Assembly: GCF_034057115.1 (NCBI RefSeq)
Contig: NZ_CP139195.1
Coordinates: 2,108,001-2,172,000, forward strand
Reading direction: 5' to 3'
DNA: 64,000 nucleotides
Source of the DNA: Pseudomonas sp. AN-1
GTDB lineage: Bacteria > Pseudomonadota > Gammaproteobacteria > Pseudomonadales > Pseudomonadaceae
Shown here: positions 46,861 to 55,937 of the stretch, in pieces
Position numbering within the stretch: position 1 is the stretch's first letter
Layout of the letters: the number at the start of each line of letters is the position of its first letter
Translations under genes and position numbers: made by a program
Notes under the pieces: model-generated
Seen by the model: only the letters and a program-made list of their open reading frames with translations
What the model was told of the DNA's origin: nothing
Databases searched by the model: none

Positions 46861-48338
46861 GGGTGCTGTTCCTCTTGAACTGGGACGCTCGATTCGGCCA
46901 TCAGACTGGCGATGGCGCTGCGATAGTGCTGAAAGAGCGCGGCGCGGCGCAGCCGGCCGTTGCTGGTGGCCAGGCCGTTGGCCTCGCCGAAGGGCTGATC
47001 GGCGCGCAGCCAGCGGTGCGCACGGGCATAGTCGGGCAGGCCGGCGTTGACCGCGTCCAGCGCCGCCTGCAGCTGGGCATCGCTCACCTGTGCCGAGCGC
47101 GGCACCAGCACCGCAACGTTGGCCGGCAGCGCCTCGCCGTGCAGCCAGGCCTGGGCGATCGGCAACTGCTGGACCAGCTCGGCCTCGACCCACTCGGGGT
47201 TGACGTTGCGGCCGAAGGCGGTGACGAACTGGTGCTTCTTGCGCCCGTGCAGGACGAGGAAGCCATCTTCCCAGTGCCCCAGGTCGCCGGTGCCCAGCCA
47301 GGCATCGGTCTGCGCCGGCTCGCCGAGATAGCCGAGGAAGGTCGCCCCGCGCACCAGTACCTCGCCGTCGTCGGCCAGACGCACCTCGGCGTGCGGCAGC
47401 GGCCGGCCGACGCTGCCGATGCGGCGCTGCCCGGGGGTGTTCAGGCAGACCACCGAGGCACACTCGGACAGGCCGTAGCCCTCGAACACCGGCAGGCCCA
47501 GCGCCTCGGCGCGCTCCAGCAGCTGCGGCGCCACCCGCCCGCCGCCGACGGCGATGAAGTGCAGCGAATCCGGTAGCGCCTGGCCACCCTCGGCGGCGGC
47601 GACCAGCGCCAGCAGCAACTGCGGCAGCAGGATCAGGCTGCTCGGCCGCACCCGCGCCAAGGTGGCGAGGAACGCCGGCAGCTCGAACTGGCTGGCGCCA
47701 CGCATGCCGACCGCGGCCAGCGACGGGATCTCCAGGCAGGCGCCGAGCAGCAGCGGCGCATAGTTGCCGGCCAGGTTCTCCAGCAGCACCGCCAGCGGCA
47801 GCACGCACAGATGGCGCTCGATACCGCTGCCGGCGGTGGCCCCGGCGATGCTCTGCGCCACGCCCAGCATGGCTTCGGCCGACAGGCACACCCCCTTGGG
47901 CTGGCCGGTGGTGCCCGATGTGTAGGTGATCTTCGCCGTGCCGGCCGGTAGCTCGGCCTGTACAGCCGGCTCGCGCCAGTGCAGCACGCCGCGGGGAACG
48001 AAGCCCAGGGCGGCGAACGCCTGCGGCTCGCTGGCGATCAGCGCATCGACGCCGGCACTTTCCAGCACGTGGCGCTGCTGCGACGGCGAGAAGAACCCCG
48101 GCACCGGCACGCAGGGCAGGCCGGCGAACAGCGCCGCCAGATCCCAGAACAGCCACTCGGGACCATTGTCCAGCGCCAGGGCCAGACGGCGTACACCGTG
48201 GCGCTCGAGGAGCGCCCGGCGCTCGCCGACCTCATCGAGCAGCTCGGCGTAGCTCCAGCGGCGAGTGCCATCATTCAGTGCAGGGCGCGCACCATGGGCG
48301 AGCAGTCGCTGGCGAAAACCTTCAACCACAGGCGACAT
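46857..48338 (-). CDS. Adenylate-forming acyl/aryl-acid ligase
   Basis: ANL-superfamily enzyme of 493 residues that activates a carboxylic acid as acyl-adenylate. The P-loop TYTSGTTGQPKGV, A5 YGLSE and A7 GTGDLGHW are present. The A10 region reads SNGRLRR, where the usual catalytic Lys of a G-K-x-x-R motif appears to be Arg. No acyl carrier protein or thioesterase adjoins. The ATG at 48338 lies within the end of the hemolysin-like gene (17-base overlap). Substrate unknown. Confidence 0.82.
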   Translation of the reverse strand: MSPVVEGFRQRLLAHGARPALNDGTRRWSYAELLDEVGERRALLERHGVRRLALALDNGPEWLFWDLAALFAGLPCVPVPGFFSPSQQRHVLESAGVDALIASEPQAFAALGFVPRGVLHWREPAVQAELPAGTAKITYTSGTTGQPKGVCLSAEAMLGVAQSIAGATAGSGIERHLCVLPLAVLLENLAGNYAPLLLGACLEIPSLAAVGMRGASQFELPAFLATLARVRPSSLILLPQLLLALVAAAEGGQALPDSLHFIAVGGGRVAPQLLERAEALGLPVFEGYGLSECASVVCLNTPGQRRIGSVGRPLPHAEVRLADDGEVLVRGATFLGYLGEPAQTDAWLGTGDLGHWEDGFLVLHGRKKHQFVTAFGRNVNPEWVEAELVQQLPIAQAWLHGEALPANVAVLVPRSAQVSDAQLQAALDAVNAGLPDYARAHRWLRADQPFGEANGLATSNGRLRRAALFQHYRSAIASLMAESSVPVQEEQHP

Positions 48339-49020
48339 GGGCAAGCTCCCCGTCCAGGCCATGACGCGGCTGGTAGCCCAGCCGCCGGTAGATGCCCAGC
48401 GCCTGCAGGCGCTGGTGGGCGGCCAGCACGTCGCCGACCATCACCTGCGGCTGGGTGGCGTAGTAGCTGCCCCAGTCGGCCAGCTCCGCCCCCAGGCGCT
48501 GGCCGTCGGCCGGCCCCAGGTGCAGCAGGCTCAGCCCCAGGCGCTGGAAGCTGTTGAGCAGCAGCGGCGTGCCGGTGAAGGCCACCCAGCGAAAGCCCGC
48601 GGTGGCCAGCAGCTCGGTGAGCGAAACGATCAGCAGGCGCGCATGCCCGCCGCCCAGGGCGGCCAGGTTGCCGACCTCGGCGATCCGCCCGCGCGGCGGC
48701 AGGCCACCGCCGCCCAGTTCGGCGATGCGCTGCTCGACCGGCGCGTCCAGATAGCGCTCGAGAAACAGCGGGGCGGACTGGCCGCAGCGCACGCCGAGGG
48801 CGGCCTGCAACTGCTGCTCCTGATCGTAGAGCCCCAGCAGGCAGGGCATGAAATGGCGCACCCGTGCGCCGTAATGTTCGGCGAAGCGCTCGCCGATGAA
48901 GTTTTCCAGCTGTCTGCGACGGCTTGTGCACGGCTCTTGCATGGCGACATGCAAGGCCAGCTCGGCGTTCGTACCGACCGTCGCCAGAAAATCGTCCCGA
49001 CCAGCCTGAAGCGGTGCCAT
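48322..49020 (-). CDS. Thermostable hemolysin family / GNAT-like protein
   Basis: Protein of 232 residues resembling the thermostable-hemolysin family (PF12261), which belongs to the acetyltransferase (GNAT) superfamily by fold. Segments YLDAPVEQRIAELGG and IAEVGNLAALGGGHARLLIV are the best-preserved parts. No signal peptide is visible, so a cytoplasmic acyl- or N-acyltransferase role is more likely than haemolysis; this is inference. GGGGGAGG precedes the ATG by eight bases. It is the first gene of the four-gene overlapping operon. Confidence 0.65.
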   Translation of the reverse strand: MAPLQAGRDDFLATVGTNAELALHVAMQEPCTSRRRQLENFIGERFAEHYGARVRHFMPCLLGLYDQEQQLQAALGVRCGQSAPLFLERYLDAPVEQRIAELGGGGLPPRGRIAEVGNLAALGGGHARLLIVSLTELLATAGFRWVAFTGTPLLLNSFQRLGLSLLHLGPADGQRLGAELADWGSYYATQPQVMVGDVLAAHQRLQALGIYRRLGYQPRHGLDGELAHVACG

Positions 49021-49069
49021 GAATGGGGCCTCCCCCTCTAGGGTACTGAAGCAATTCTGGTAGGTCAGA

Positions 49070-49086
49070 CTTAACGCAGTCTTAAG
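49070..49086. promoter_or_regulatory. PmrA/QseB-like tandem box
   Basis: CTTAAC (49070-49075), five bases GCAGT, then CTTAAG (49081-49086): two hexamers in direct repeat, 11 bases apart, matching the CTTAAT-N5-CTTAAT pattern bound by PmrA-type regulators. It ends 50 bases before the first gene of the ligase-oxidase operon (minus strand) and lies about 193 bases from the porin gene on the other strand. Confidence 0.5.
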
Positions 49087-49278
49087 TGCGACGAGAGGCG
49101 CAACCGGCAGGCCAGACACCGTGACTGCCGCCACGCAGGCGACGAGCGCAGCGGCACTGAACTTCCGCGGGACTTGAGCATCGTGATATAAGCTCTTGCC
49201 GACAAAAAGAAAGTAACGGTCCTGTCAGCACCAATCACGGGGCCACAAGCACTTCGCAAAAATCAGGGGCAATTCGTT

Positions 49279-50586
49279 ATGCAATTCAAGAAGTTGAGCA
49301 TCATCGCACTGGCCGTCGCGGCCGCTTTCGCGCAACTGGCCCAGGCCAGCGAGCAGTCGGAGTCCAAGGGCTTCGTCGAGGACAGCAACCTGGTCCTGCT
49401 GAACAAGAACTTCGCCTTCTACCGTGACTTCCACAACAACCCGGGCGGCCAGAACTACCGCAACGAGTGGGCGCACGGCATCCTGGCAACCTACGAGTCG
49501 GGCTTCACCCAGGGCACCGTCGGCTTCGGCGTCGACGCCCACGCCATGCTCGGCCTCAAGCTCAACAGCGGCGGCGGCACCAACGGTACCGGCCTGCTGC
49601 CGGTCGGTGACGACGGCAAGGCCGACGACGACTATTCCGAGGCCGGTGGCGCCATCAAGGTTCGCGTCTCCAGCACCACCCTGAAATACGGCAACCTGAT
49701 GCCGACCGGCCCGGTGTTCGCCACCGGTACCGCGCGCCTGCTGCCGGGCACCGCCGAAGGCTTCCAGCTGCTGAGCAACGAGATCGACGGCCTGAACCTC
49801 GACGCCGGCCACTTCACCTCGACCAATGACGTCAACTCGTCCAACCACGATGGCGAGATCCTCGCCGCCTATGCCGGCGTCGCCGCGGACTCGGCCGACT
49901 ACGTCGGCGGCTCCTACAGCATCAACGACGACGTCAGCGTGTCCCTGTACGGCTCCGAGTTCGAAGACGTGTGGCGCCAGTACTACGGCAACCTCAACTA
50001 CAACATTCCGCTGGGAACCGAGCGCGCGCTGAACTTCGACTTCAACATCTACAAGACCAGCGAAACCGGCGACGAGCTGGTCGGCAAGATCGACAACACC
50101 ACCTGGTCTCTGGCCGCCGCCTACAGCATGGGCGCGCACAAGTTCACCCTGGCCCACCAGCGCGTCAACGGCGACGAGCCGTTCGACTTCCTGGCCCTGG
50201 GCGAAGGCCAGTCCGGCGACTCGATCTTCCTCGCCAACTCGGTGCAGTACTCCGACTTCAACGGCCCGAACGAGAAGTCCTGGCAGGTGCGCTACGACCT
50301 CGACATGGCCAGCTACGGCGTGCCGGGTCTGAGCTTCATGGCCCGCTACATCACCGGCGATGACATCGACGGCACCAAGGCCGACCCGACTGGCGCCTAC
50401 GCTGGCGTGTATGGCGACAACCAGAAGCACTGGGAGCGCAACCTGGAAGCCAAGTACGTGGTCCAGGAAGGCGCCGCCAAGGATCTGTCCTTCCGCATCC
50501 GTCACGCCACCCACCGCGCCACCGCCTTCGACAGCGACCTGGACGAAATTCGCGTGATCACCGAGTACCCGCTGGACATCCTGTAA
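49279..50586 (+). CDS. oprD: OprD-family outer-membrane porin
   Basis: Outer-membrane porin of 435 residues with a signal peptide (1-23, ending QAS) and beta-strand-rich sequence ending in VITEYPLDIL, as is usual for OprD/Occ proteins. These 18-strand channels take up small carboxylates or basic amino acids. The position next to proS matches oprD (PA0958) as I recall, but specificity cannot be read, so the symbol is by synteny. AGGGGC precedes the ATG and a strong terminator follows. Confidence 0.85.
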   Translation: MQFKKLSIIALAVAAAFAQLAQASEQSESKGFVEDSNLVLLNKNFAFYRDFHNNPGGQNYRNEWAHGILATYESGFTQGTVGFGVDAHAMLGLKLNSGGGTNGTGLLPVGDDGKADDDYSEAGGAIKVRVSSTTLKYGNLMPTGPVFATGTARLLPGTAEGFQLLSNEIDGLNLDAGHFTSTNDVNSSNHDGEILAAYAGVAADSADYVGGSYSINDDVSVSLYGSEFEDVWRQYYGNLNYNIPLGTERALNFDFNIYKTSETGDELVGKIDNTTWSLAAAYSMGAHKFTLAHQRVNGDEPFDFLALGEGQSGDSIFLANSVQYSDFNGPNEKSWQVRYDLDMASYGVPGLSFMARYITGDDIDGTKADPTGAYAGVYGDNQKHWERNLEAKYVVQEGAAKDLSFRIRHATHRATAFDSDLDEIRVITEYPLDIL

Positions 50587-50610
50587 CACCCAGCTGCTCG
50601 CTCGCTGAAA

Positions 50611-50645
50611 CGGAAGCCCGGCCCTCGCGCCGGGCTTCCGCTTTT
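50611..50645 (+). terminator. Intrinsic terminator after the porin gene
   Basis: CGGAAGCCCGGC (50611-50622) pairs with GCCGGGCTTCCG (50629-50640) around CCTCGC, followed by CTTTT. It begins 24 bases after the stop. Confidence 0.85.
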
Positions 50646-50742
50646 CCGGCCCGGCACGGCCCGCCCCCGCCCTGTACGCCACCAGACCCGCGCCGTACAA
50701 TGCGGGCATTTTTCCGTTCAGCGAAACCGGATCATCCTGCCC

Positions 50743-52458
50743 ATGCGTACCAGCCAGTATCTGATCTCGACCCTCAAGGAAACCCCCACCGACGCCGTGG
50801 TCATCAGCCACCAGCTGCTGCTGCGCGCCGGCATGATCCGCAAGCTCGCTTCCGGCCTGTACACCTGGCTGCCGATGGGCCTGCGCGTGCTGCGCAAGGT
50901 GGAGAACATCGTCCGCGAGGAGATGAACGCCGCCGGTGCCCTGGAAGTGCTGATGCCGGCCATCCAGCCGGCCGAGCTGTGGCAGGAGTCCGGGCGCTGG
51001 GAGCAGTACGGCCCCGAGCTGCTGCGCATCAAGGACCGCCACCAGCGCGAGTTCTGCGTCGGCCCGACCCACGAGGAAGTGATCACCGACCTGGCGCGCA
51101 ACGAGCTGAACAGCTACAAGCAGCTGCCGATCAACTTCTACCAGATCCAGACCAAGTTCCGCGACGAGATCCGCCCGCGCTTCGGCCTGATGCGCGGCCG
51201 CGAATTCCTGATGAAGGACGCCTACTCCTTCCACATGACCCAGGAGTCGCTGCAGGAAACCTACGACCGCATGCACCAGGCGTACTGCAACGTGTTCACC
51301 CGCCTGGGCCTGAACTTCCGCCCGGTGCAGGCCGACACCGGCTCGATCGGCGGCACCGGCTCCCACGAGTTCCACGTGCTGGCCGAGTCCGGCGAGGACG
51401 ACATCGCCTTCAGCGACAGCTCCGACTACGCGGCCAACATCGAGAAGGCCGAGGCCATCCCGCGCGAGAAGGCGCGTGGTGCGGCGACCGAGGAACTGCG
51501 CCTGGTCGACACCCCGGACGCCAGGACCATCGACGAGCTGGTCGCCCAGTTCGGCCTGGCCATCGACAAGACCGTGAAGACCCTGGTGGTGCACGCCGCC
51601 GAGGAAGGCAAGCTGATCGCCCTGATCGTGCGCGGCGACCACGAACTGAACGAGATCAAGGCCGCCAACCACGAGCTGGTCGCCAGCCCGCTGGTGTTCG
51701 CCTCCGAAGCCGAGATCCGCGCCGCCATCGGTGCCGGTCCCGGCTCGCTCGGCCCGCTGAACCTGCCGATCCCCTGCGTGATCGACCGCTCGGTGGCGCT
51801 GATCAGCGACTTCGCCGCCGGCGCCAACGTCGACGGCAAGCACTATTTCGGCCTCAACTGGGAGCGCGACCTGCCGCTGCCGGCGGTCGCCGACCTGCGC
51901 AACGTGGTCGAGGGCGACCCCAGCCCGGACGGCCAGGGCACCCTGGTGATCAAGCGCGGCATCGAGGTCGGCCACATCTTCCAGCTCGGCACCAAGTACA
52001 GCCAGGCGCTCAACGTCTCGGTGCTCGGCGAGAACGGCAAGCCGGTGACCCTGATCATGGGTTGCTACGGTATCGGCGTGTCGCGCGTGGTGGCCGCCGC
52101 CATCGAGCAGAACTGGGACGAGCGCGGCATCCTCTGGCCGCAGGCGCTGGCGCCGTTCCAGATCGCCATCGTGCCGATGAAGTACGAGAACGCCGCGGTC
52201 AAGGAAGCTGCCGACCGCCTGTACGCCGAGCTGACCGCTGCCGGCTACGAAGTGCTGTTCGATGACCGTGACAAGAAGACCAGTCCGGGCGTCAAATTCG
52301 CCGACATGGAACTGATCGGCATCCCGCACCGCATCGTGGTCAGCGAGCGCGGCCTGGCCGAATCGGTTCTCGAATACAAGGGCCGCCGCGACAGCGAGGC
52401 GCAGAACGTGCCGCTCGCCGAGATCCAGGCGTTCCTCGCCGCCCGTATCAACCGCTAA
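50743..52458 (+). CDS. proS: Prolyl-tRNA synthetase (bacterial type)
   Basis: Class II synthetase of 571 residues. The catalytic core has [15 protein letters not shown] at the N-terminus, [16 protein letters not shown] and a C-terminal anticodon domain. The editing (INS) domain is inserted (about 225-390), so mischarged Ala-tRNAPro can be edited. The length is typical. It is followed after eight bases by a lipoprotein gene. Confidence 0.97.
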   Translation: MRTSQYLISTLKETPTDAVVISHQLLLRAGMIRKLASGLYTWLPMGLRVLRKVENIVREEMNAAGALEVLMPAIQPAELWQESGRWEQYGPELLRIKDRHQREFCVGPTHEEVITDLARNELNSYKQLPINFYQIQTKFRDEIRPRFGLMRGREFLMKDAYSFHMTQESLQETYDRMHQAYCNVFTRLGLNFRPVQADTGSIGGTGSHEFHVLAESGEDDIAFSDSSDYAANIEKAEAIPREKARGAATEELRLVDTPDARTIDELVAQFGLAIDKTVKTLVVHAAEEGKLIALIVRGDHELNEIKAANHELVASPLVFASEAEIRAAIGAGPGSLGPLNLPIPCVIDRSVALISDFAAGANVDGKHYFGLNWERDLPLPAVADLRNVVEGDPSPDGQGTLVIKRGIEVGHIFQLGTKYSQALNVSVLGENGKPVTLIMGCYGIGVSRVVAAAIEQNWDERGILWPQALAPFQIAIVPMKYENAAVKEAADRLYAELTAAGYEVLFDDRDKKTSPGVKFADMELIGIPHRIVVSERGLAESVLEYKGRRDSEAQNVPLAEIQAFLAARINR

Positions 52459-52466
52459 CCGAGATC

Positions 52467-53420
52467 ATGCCCAGACGCCACCATCGCCTTGCCGGCGCCG
52501 CCCTGTGCGGCGCCGTGCTCCTCACCGGCTGTGCCAACCAGCTGCCCCAGCGCAGCGAACTCGAGGAGCGGGTCGAGCGCAAGCTGCTCGACCACAGCCT
52601 GCAGATCGACGCCGGCAGCTCGCCGGTGCTCGAGCTGCCGCAGCGGCGGGTGCGCATCCAGGAGCAGAAGACCTTCGAGGTCACCCCGTTCGAGGTGACG
52701 CGCCGCTACCAGCGCTACACCCCCTACCAGCCCTGGCGCGAACTCTACGAGATCCCGCTGGGCGCGCTGGCGGTGGTCGCCGGCATCGGCGCCAACGTGC
52801 TCAACGTGCCCCTGCTCGGCCACCTGCCGGAAAGCGCCACCCGCGACTGGATCAGCTACGGCTTCGCCGGCCTCAACCCGCTGATGAACGTCGAGTCCAA
52901 CGGCCGCGCCCAGCAGAACCTCGCCGCGCTCGACGAGCAGCAGGGCGAGCCCCGTCTGGAATACTCCAGCCTGCCCTGGGCCGAGCGTCCGGTGCAGGTG
53001 CAGGTCGGCGAGCAGACCTACGAGCTGACCACCAGCCGCAACGGCGTGCTGCGTCTCAACCTGCTCGACAGCCCGTTCGCCGAGCAGGATCTGGGCCACA
53101 TCGCCAGGCTGCAACTGCGCGCCGAGGATCCCCAGGGACAGGCCCGCACCGAAGTCACCCTGCGGCTCAGCCACAGCCTGCGCGGCCGCCTGCGGGAAGC
53201 CCACGAGCTGATCTACGCCGACCTGGAGGGCGACGACGTGGCCCACTGGGTGCACCGGGTCAAGCGCCTGTCCGAACTGGGACTGGAAGAGGAAGCCAGC
53301 GAGCTGGAGCAGAGCCTGATCGAGCTGACCCGCAACGACCCCGAGCTGCAGCAGGAACTGGTCCAGGCGCTGCTCGAGGATGCCGGCCGGGTGGCCAGCG
53401 ACACGCCCCGCGGCGACTGA
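52467..53420 (+). CDS. Conserved lipoprotein of unknown function
   Basis: Predicted lipoprotein of 317 residues. The signal peptide (residues 1-21) ends in the lipobox LLTGC22. The mature part has a hydrophobic stretch near residue 95 (GALAVVAGIGANVLNV) and an acidic helical C-terminus. I do not recognise a named domain. It lies eight bases after proS, and its TGA abuts the stop of the convergent GGDEF gene (TGATCA). Confidence 0.65.
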   Translation: MPRRHHRLAGAALCGAVLLTGCANQLPQRSELEERVERKLLDHSLQIDAGSSPVLELPQRRVRIQEQKTFEVTPFEVTRRYQRYTPYQPWRELYEIPLGALAVVAGIGANVLNVPLLGHLPESATRDWISYGFAGLNPLMNVESNGRAQQNLAALDEQQGEPRLEYSSLPWAERPVQVQVGEQTYELTTSRNGVLRLNLLDSPFAEQDLGHIARLQLRAEDPQGQARTEVTLRLSHSLRGRLREAHELIYADLEGDDVAHWVHRVKRLSELGLEEEASELEQSLIELTRNDPELQQELVQALLEDAGRVASDTPRGD

Positions 53421-54761
53421 TCAGCCTCCGGCGCTTTCCCCCGCCGTCCTGCCGGGAGCGGCCGCGCCGAGGGCCGCCGCTCGCTGCGCCGCACGCTGCT
53501 GCTTGGCCACATACATGGCGGCATCCGCCTGACGGAGCAGCTCGAACTCGTTCTCTCCATCTCCGGGATAGAGCGCGATGCCGATGCTCGGCAGCATGCA
53601 TGGCGCGCCCCCCGCCAGCTCAAGCGGCCGCCCCAGGGCCGCGCGAATCTTCTCCGCCACCTGCGGGGCCTGCTCCGCGTGCAGGATGCCCTCGAGCAGC
53701 ACCACGAACTCGTCGCCGCCGATGCGCGCCACCGTGTCGCTGGCGCGCACCGTCTGCAGCAGCCGGCGCGCCGTCTCCTGGAGCAGACGGTCGCCGGCGG
53801 CGTGCCCCAAGGTGTCGTTGACCCGCTTGAAGTCGTCAAGGTCGAGGTAGAGCAGCGCCAGCAGCTGCCCGCTGCGCCGCGCACGGGCCAGCGCTCCCTG
53901 CAAGCGCTCGGAGAGCAGCTCCCGATTGGCCAGGCCGGTCAGGGCATCATGCTGCGCGGCGTGCGCGAGGCGCGCGTAGAGGCGCTTGCGCTCGATGGCG
54001 GTGGCGACCTGCGCCGAAACGAACTGCAGCAGTTCGCGCTCCTGCTCGCCGTAGCCGGCACCGCCGGCCGGGCTTTCCAGCAGCAGCGCGCCGATGACGC
54101 CCTGCTGGCAGTCGAGCGGGACACCGAGCCAGCAGCCATCGTCCGGCTGCACGCCGGCCTGCAACAGCGCCTGCCGACTGCGAACGATCTGCGCGCACAA
54201 CTCGACGGCAGCGGCGGACTCGGCGGAGGATGGATAAGCGAGCGTCAGACGCTCGCCGCGCTCATCGCGCAGGGCAACGAAGAAGCCGCGCACCGGCAGC
54301 AGCTCGCCGATGATCCGTCGGATCTGCTCGAACAGCGCCAGCAGATCGCTGGCAGCATGGGCCGCCTCGGAGATGGCGTAGAGCGCCGCCTGCAGCCTTT
54401 CGGCGCGCCGGCGCGCACTGACGTCCCGCGCCACCGCGATCCGCACGCCGTCGCTCTCCAGCCAGCAGGCCGACCACTGGATATCGGCATAGCGGCCGTC
54501 CTTGCGCCGGTAGCGGTTCTCGAAATTGAGCTTGGGCTCGCCGGCCATGATCTCGCGGGCCGCCTGCAGGGTGCGCGCGCGATCCTCGTCGGCGACCAGC
54601 TCGATCATCGGCCGGCCGATCAGCTCCTCCGGCCGGTAGCCGAAGATGCGCTCGCAGGCGGCGCTGACGGCGAGAAAGCGCCCCTCGACATCGACCACGC
54701 AGATGGCGTCCATCAACAGGTCGACGATCTTGACCAGCGGGGGGTGGTTGCCGTTGTTCAT
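53421..54761 (-). CDS. PAS-GAF-GGDEF diguanylate cyclase
   Basis: Predicted soluble c-di-GMP-making enzyme of 446 residues. Domains run PAS (about 8-125; IFGYRPEELIGRPM), GAF (about 135-270) and GGDEF (about 280-430). The active-site motif is RIGGDEFVVLL and the inhibitory I-site RxxD is present (RASD, five residues before GGDEF), so feedback inhibition is likely. No EAL domain is present. The PAS cofactor and GAF ligand are unknown. Confidence 0.9.
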   Translation of the reverse strand: MNNGNHPPLVKIVDLLMDAICVVDVEGRFLAVSAACERIFGYRPEELIGRPMIELVADEDRARTLQAAREIMAGEPKLNFENRYRRKDGRYADIQWSACWLESDGVRIAVARDVSARRRAERLQAALYAISEAAHAASDLLALFEQIRRIIGELLPVRGFFVALRDERGERLTLAYPSSAESAAAVELCAQIVRSRQALLQAGVQPDDGCWLGVPLDCQQGVIGALLLESPAGGAGYGEQERELLQFVSAQVATAIERKRLYARLAHAAQHDALTGLANRELLSERLQGALARARRSGQLLALLYLDLDDFKRVNDTLGHAAGDRLLQETARRLLQTVRASDTVARIGGDEFVVLLEGILHAEQAPQVAEKIRAALGRPLELAGGAPCMLPSIGIALYPGDGENEFELLRQADAAMYVAKQQRAAQRAAALGAAAPGRTAGESAGG

Positions 54762-54890
54762 CGCAAGGCCCGGAGAAGTGCCGAAGGTACCCGCCGCGGT
54801 GCAGCGCAGGCGCCGAACCGGACGGGGCGTTCGGCGTGACGAATATCACATATCCGTGAACGTGCGCCAACCAGGTCGCACGCGCCGCCG

Positions 54891-55367
54891 TCATGGCAGC
54901 GTAGCCCCCAGCGCGCGCAGCCGCTCGCGCAGGCCCGACGCCGTCTGCTCGCCGCTCAGTTGCTCGCGCGCCCGGCCCTGCGGATCGACCAGCCAGGTCA
55001 CCGGCAGCACCTGGCTGGGCGCCAGCCCCAGGCGCGGCGCCGGATCCTGCGCCAGGTTGGCGTAGCGGATGCCCAGCGCCTCGACGGCGCGGGCCAGCTC
55101 CTCGCCCTGCAGGGCATCGAAGTTCACCCCCACCACCCGCACCGGAGCGCTCTGCAGCTCCTCGGCCAGGCGATTGAGCTCCGGTATCTCCCTGCGACAG
55201 GGGCCGCACCATTCAGCCCAGTAGTTGACCACCAGCCAGCGGCCCGCCAACTGCTCCGCAGCCACCGGCCGACCGTGCTGGTCCGGGCCCCAGTCCTCCC
55301 CGCCACAGGCGGCCAGCAGCAGGCCGACCGCCAACGGCAGCAGTCTCCGCCATGTCTTCAGCATCAT
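54891..55367 (-). CDS. TlpA-like thioredoxin-fold lipoprotein
   Basis: Predicted lipoprotein of 158 residues. The signal peptide ends in the lipobox LLLAAC21, and a thioredoxin fold follows with the active site WAEWCGPCRREIPEL. Likely a periplasmic disulfide reductase or cytochrome c maturation type protein. The ATG at 55367 follows GGGGGCAGTGAG; a longer in-frame start is implausible. Divergent from the next gene, with 195 bases between. Confidence 0.82.
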   Translation of the reverse strand: MMLKTWRRLLPLAVGLLLAACGGEDWGPDQHGRPVAAEQLAGRWLVVNYWAEWCGPCRREIPELNRLAEELQSAPVRVVGVNFDALQGEELARAVEALGIRYANLAQDPAPRLGLAPSQVLPVTWLVDPQGRAREQLSGEQTASGLRERLRALGATLP

Positions 55368-55523
55368 CTCACTGCCCCCTCGCTTCCCGAGCCACCGCGA
55401 GCACATCGGTGCTCCCCGACCACCCTCACGGTCGCCCCACAAAACGACAAAAAACCGACCAATCAGCAAGAGCGCGAATCGCAACACCCGAACGGCGCCA
55501 CAAAACCGCCGAATACGACTACC

Positions 55524-55529
55524 TATAAT
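55524..55529 (+). promoter_or_regulatory. -10 element upstream of the 123-aa protein
   Basis: A consensus TATAAT lies 34 bases before the ATG at 55563. No good -35 was found 17-18 bases upstream. Confidence 0.4.
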
Positions 55530-55562
55530 GCCGCCGCTCGAGATCATTCAGCGGAGACTACC

Positions 55563-55934
55563 ATGGCATCCCACCACGACCAGCTGCTGCACACCCTGAC
55601 CGCCGCCCAACTGGCCGCCGCAAGCCGCCAGGGCAGCCTGGGCAACGGCCGCGTCCTGGAGCTGGAGATCGCCGCCTGGCTGCACCTGCCCGGTCTCAGC
55701 GAGCTGCCGGTGTCGCTGCTGGTCAGCTACCTCGACGGCAACCAGTCACACGAGGTACCGATCGACCACGGTCGCCTCGACATGCGCCAGCGCATCCTGC
55801 TCTCCGGCGTGGCGCGCCTGCCGGTGCGGCAGCAGCTCGCCGCCGTCGAGCTGCGCCTGCGCAGTGCCGTCGCGCCGCGCAGCGTGCGCATCGAGGACAT
55901 CTTCGTGCAGCCCGTGACCAGCGTGCTCATCTGA
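55563..55934 (+). CDS. Conserved hypothetical protein
   Basis: Protein of 123 residues without a signal peptide or membrane segment. It is Leu/Ala-rich with an alternating C-terminal beta-strand pattern (AVAPRSVRIEDIFVQPVTSV). I do not recognise a domain. GCGGAG precedes the ATG and a TATAAT -10 lies upstream. It converges on the yihY gene with a three-base gap. Confidence 0.6.
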   Translation: MASHHDQLLHTLTAAQLAAASRQGSLGNGRVLELEIAAWLHLPGLSELPVSLLVSYLDGNQSHEVPIDHGRLDMRQRILLSGVARLPVRQQLAAVELRLRSAVAPRSVRIEDIFVQPVTSVLI

Positions 55935-55937
55935 GAC

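Noticed and set aside
49164-49192. TATAAG -10 for the porin gene with a -35 about 17-18 bases upstream
   Set aside because: The -35 candidate (TTCCGC) is poor, so no promoter was annotated.
49225-52329. 1034-codon frame opposite oprD and proS
   Set aside because: Antisense of two conserved genes; no recognisable domain and a start far from any promoter.
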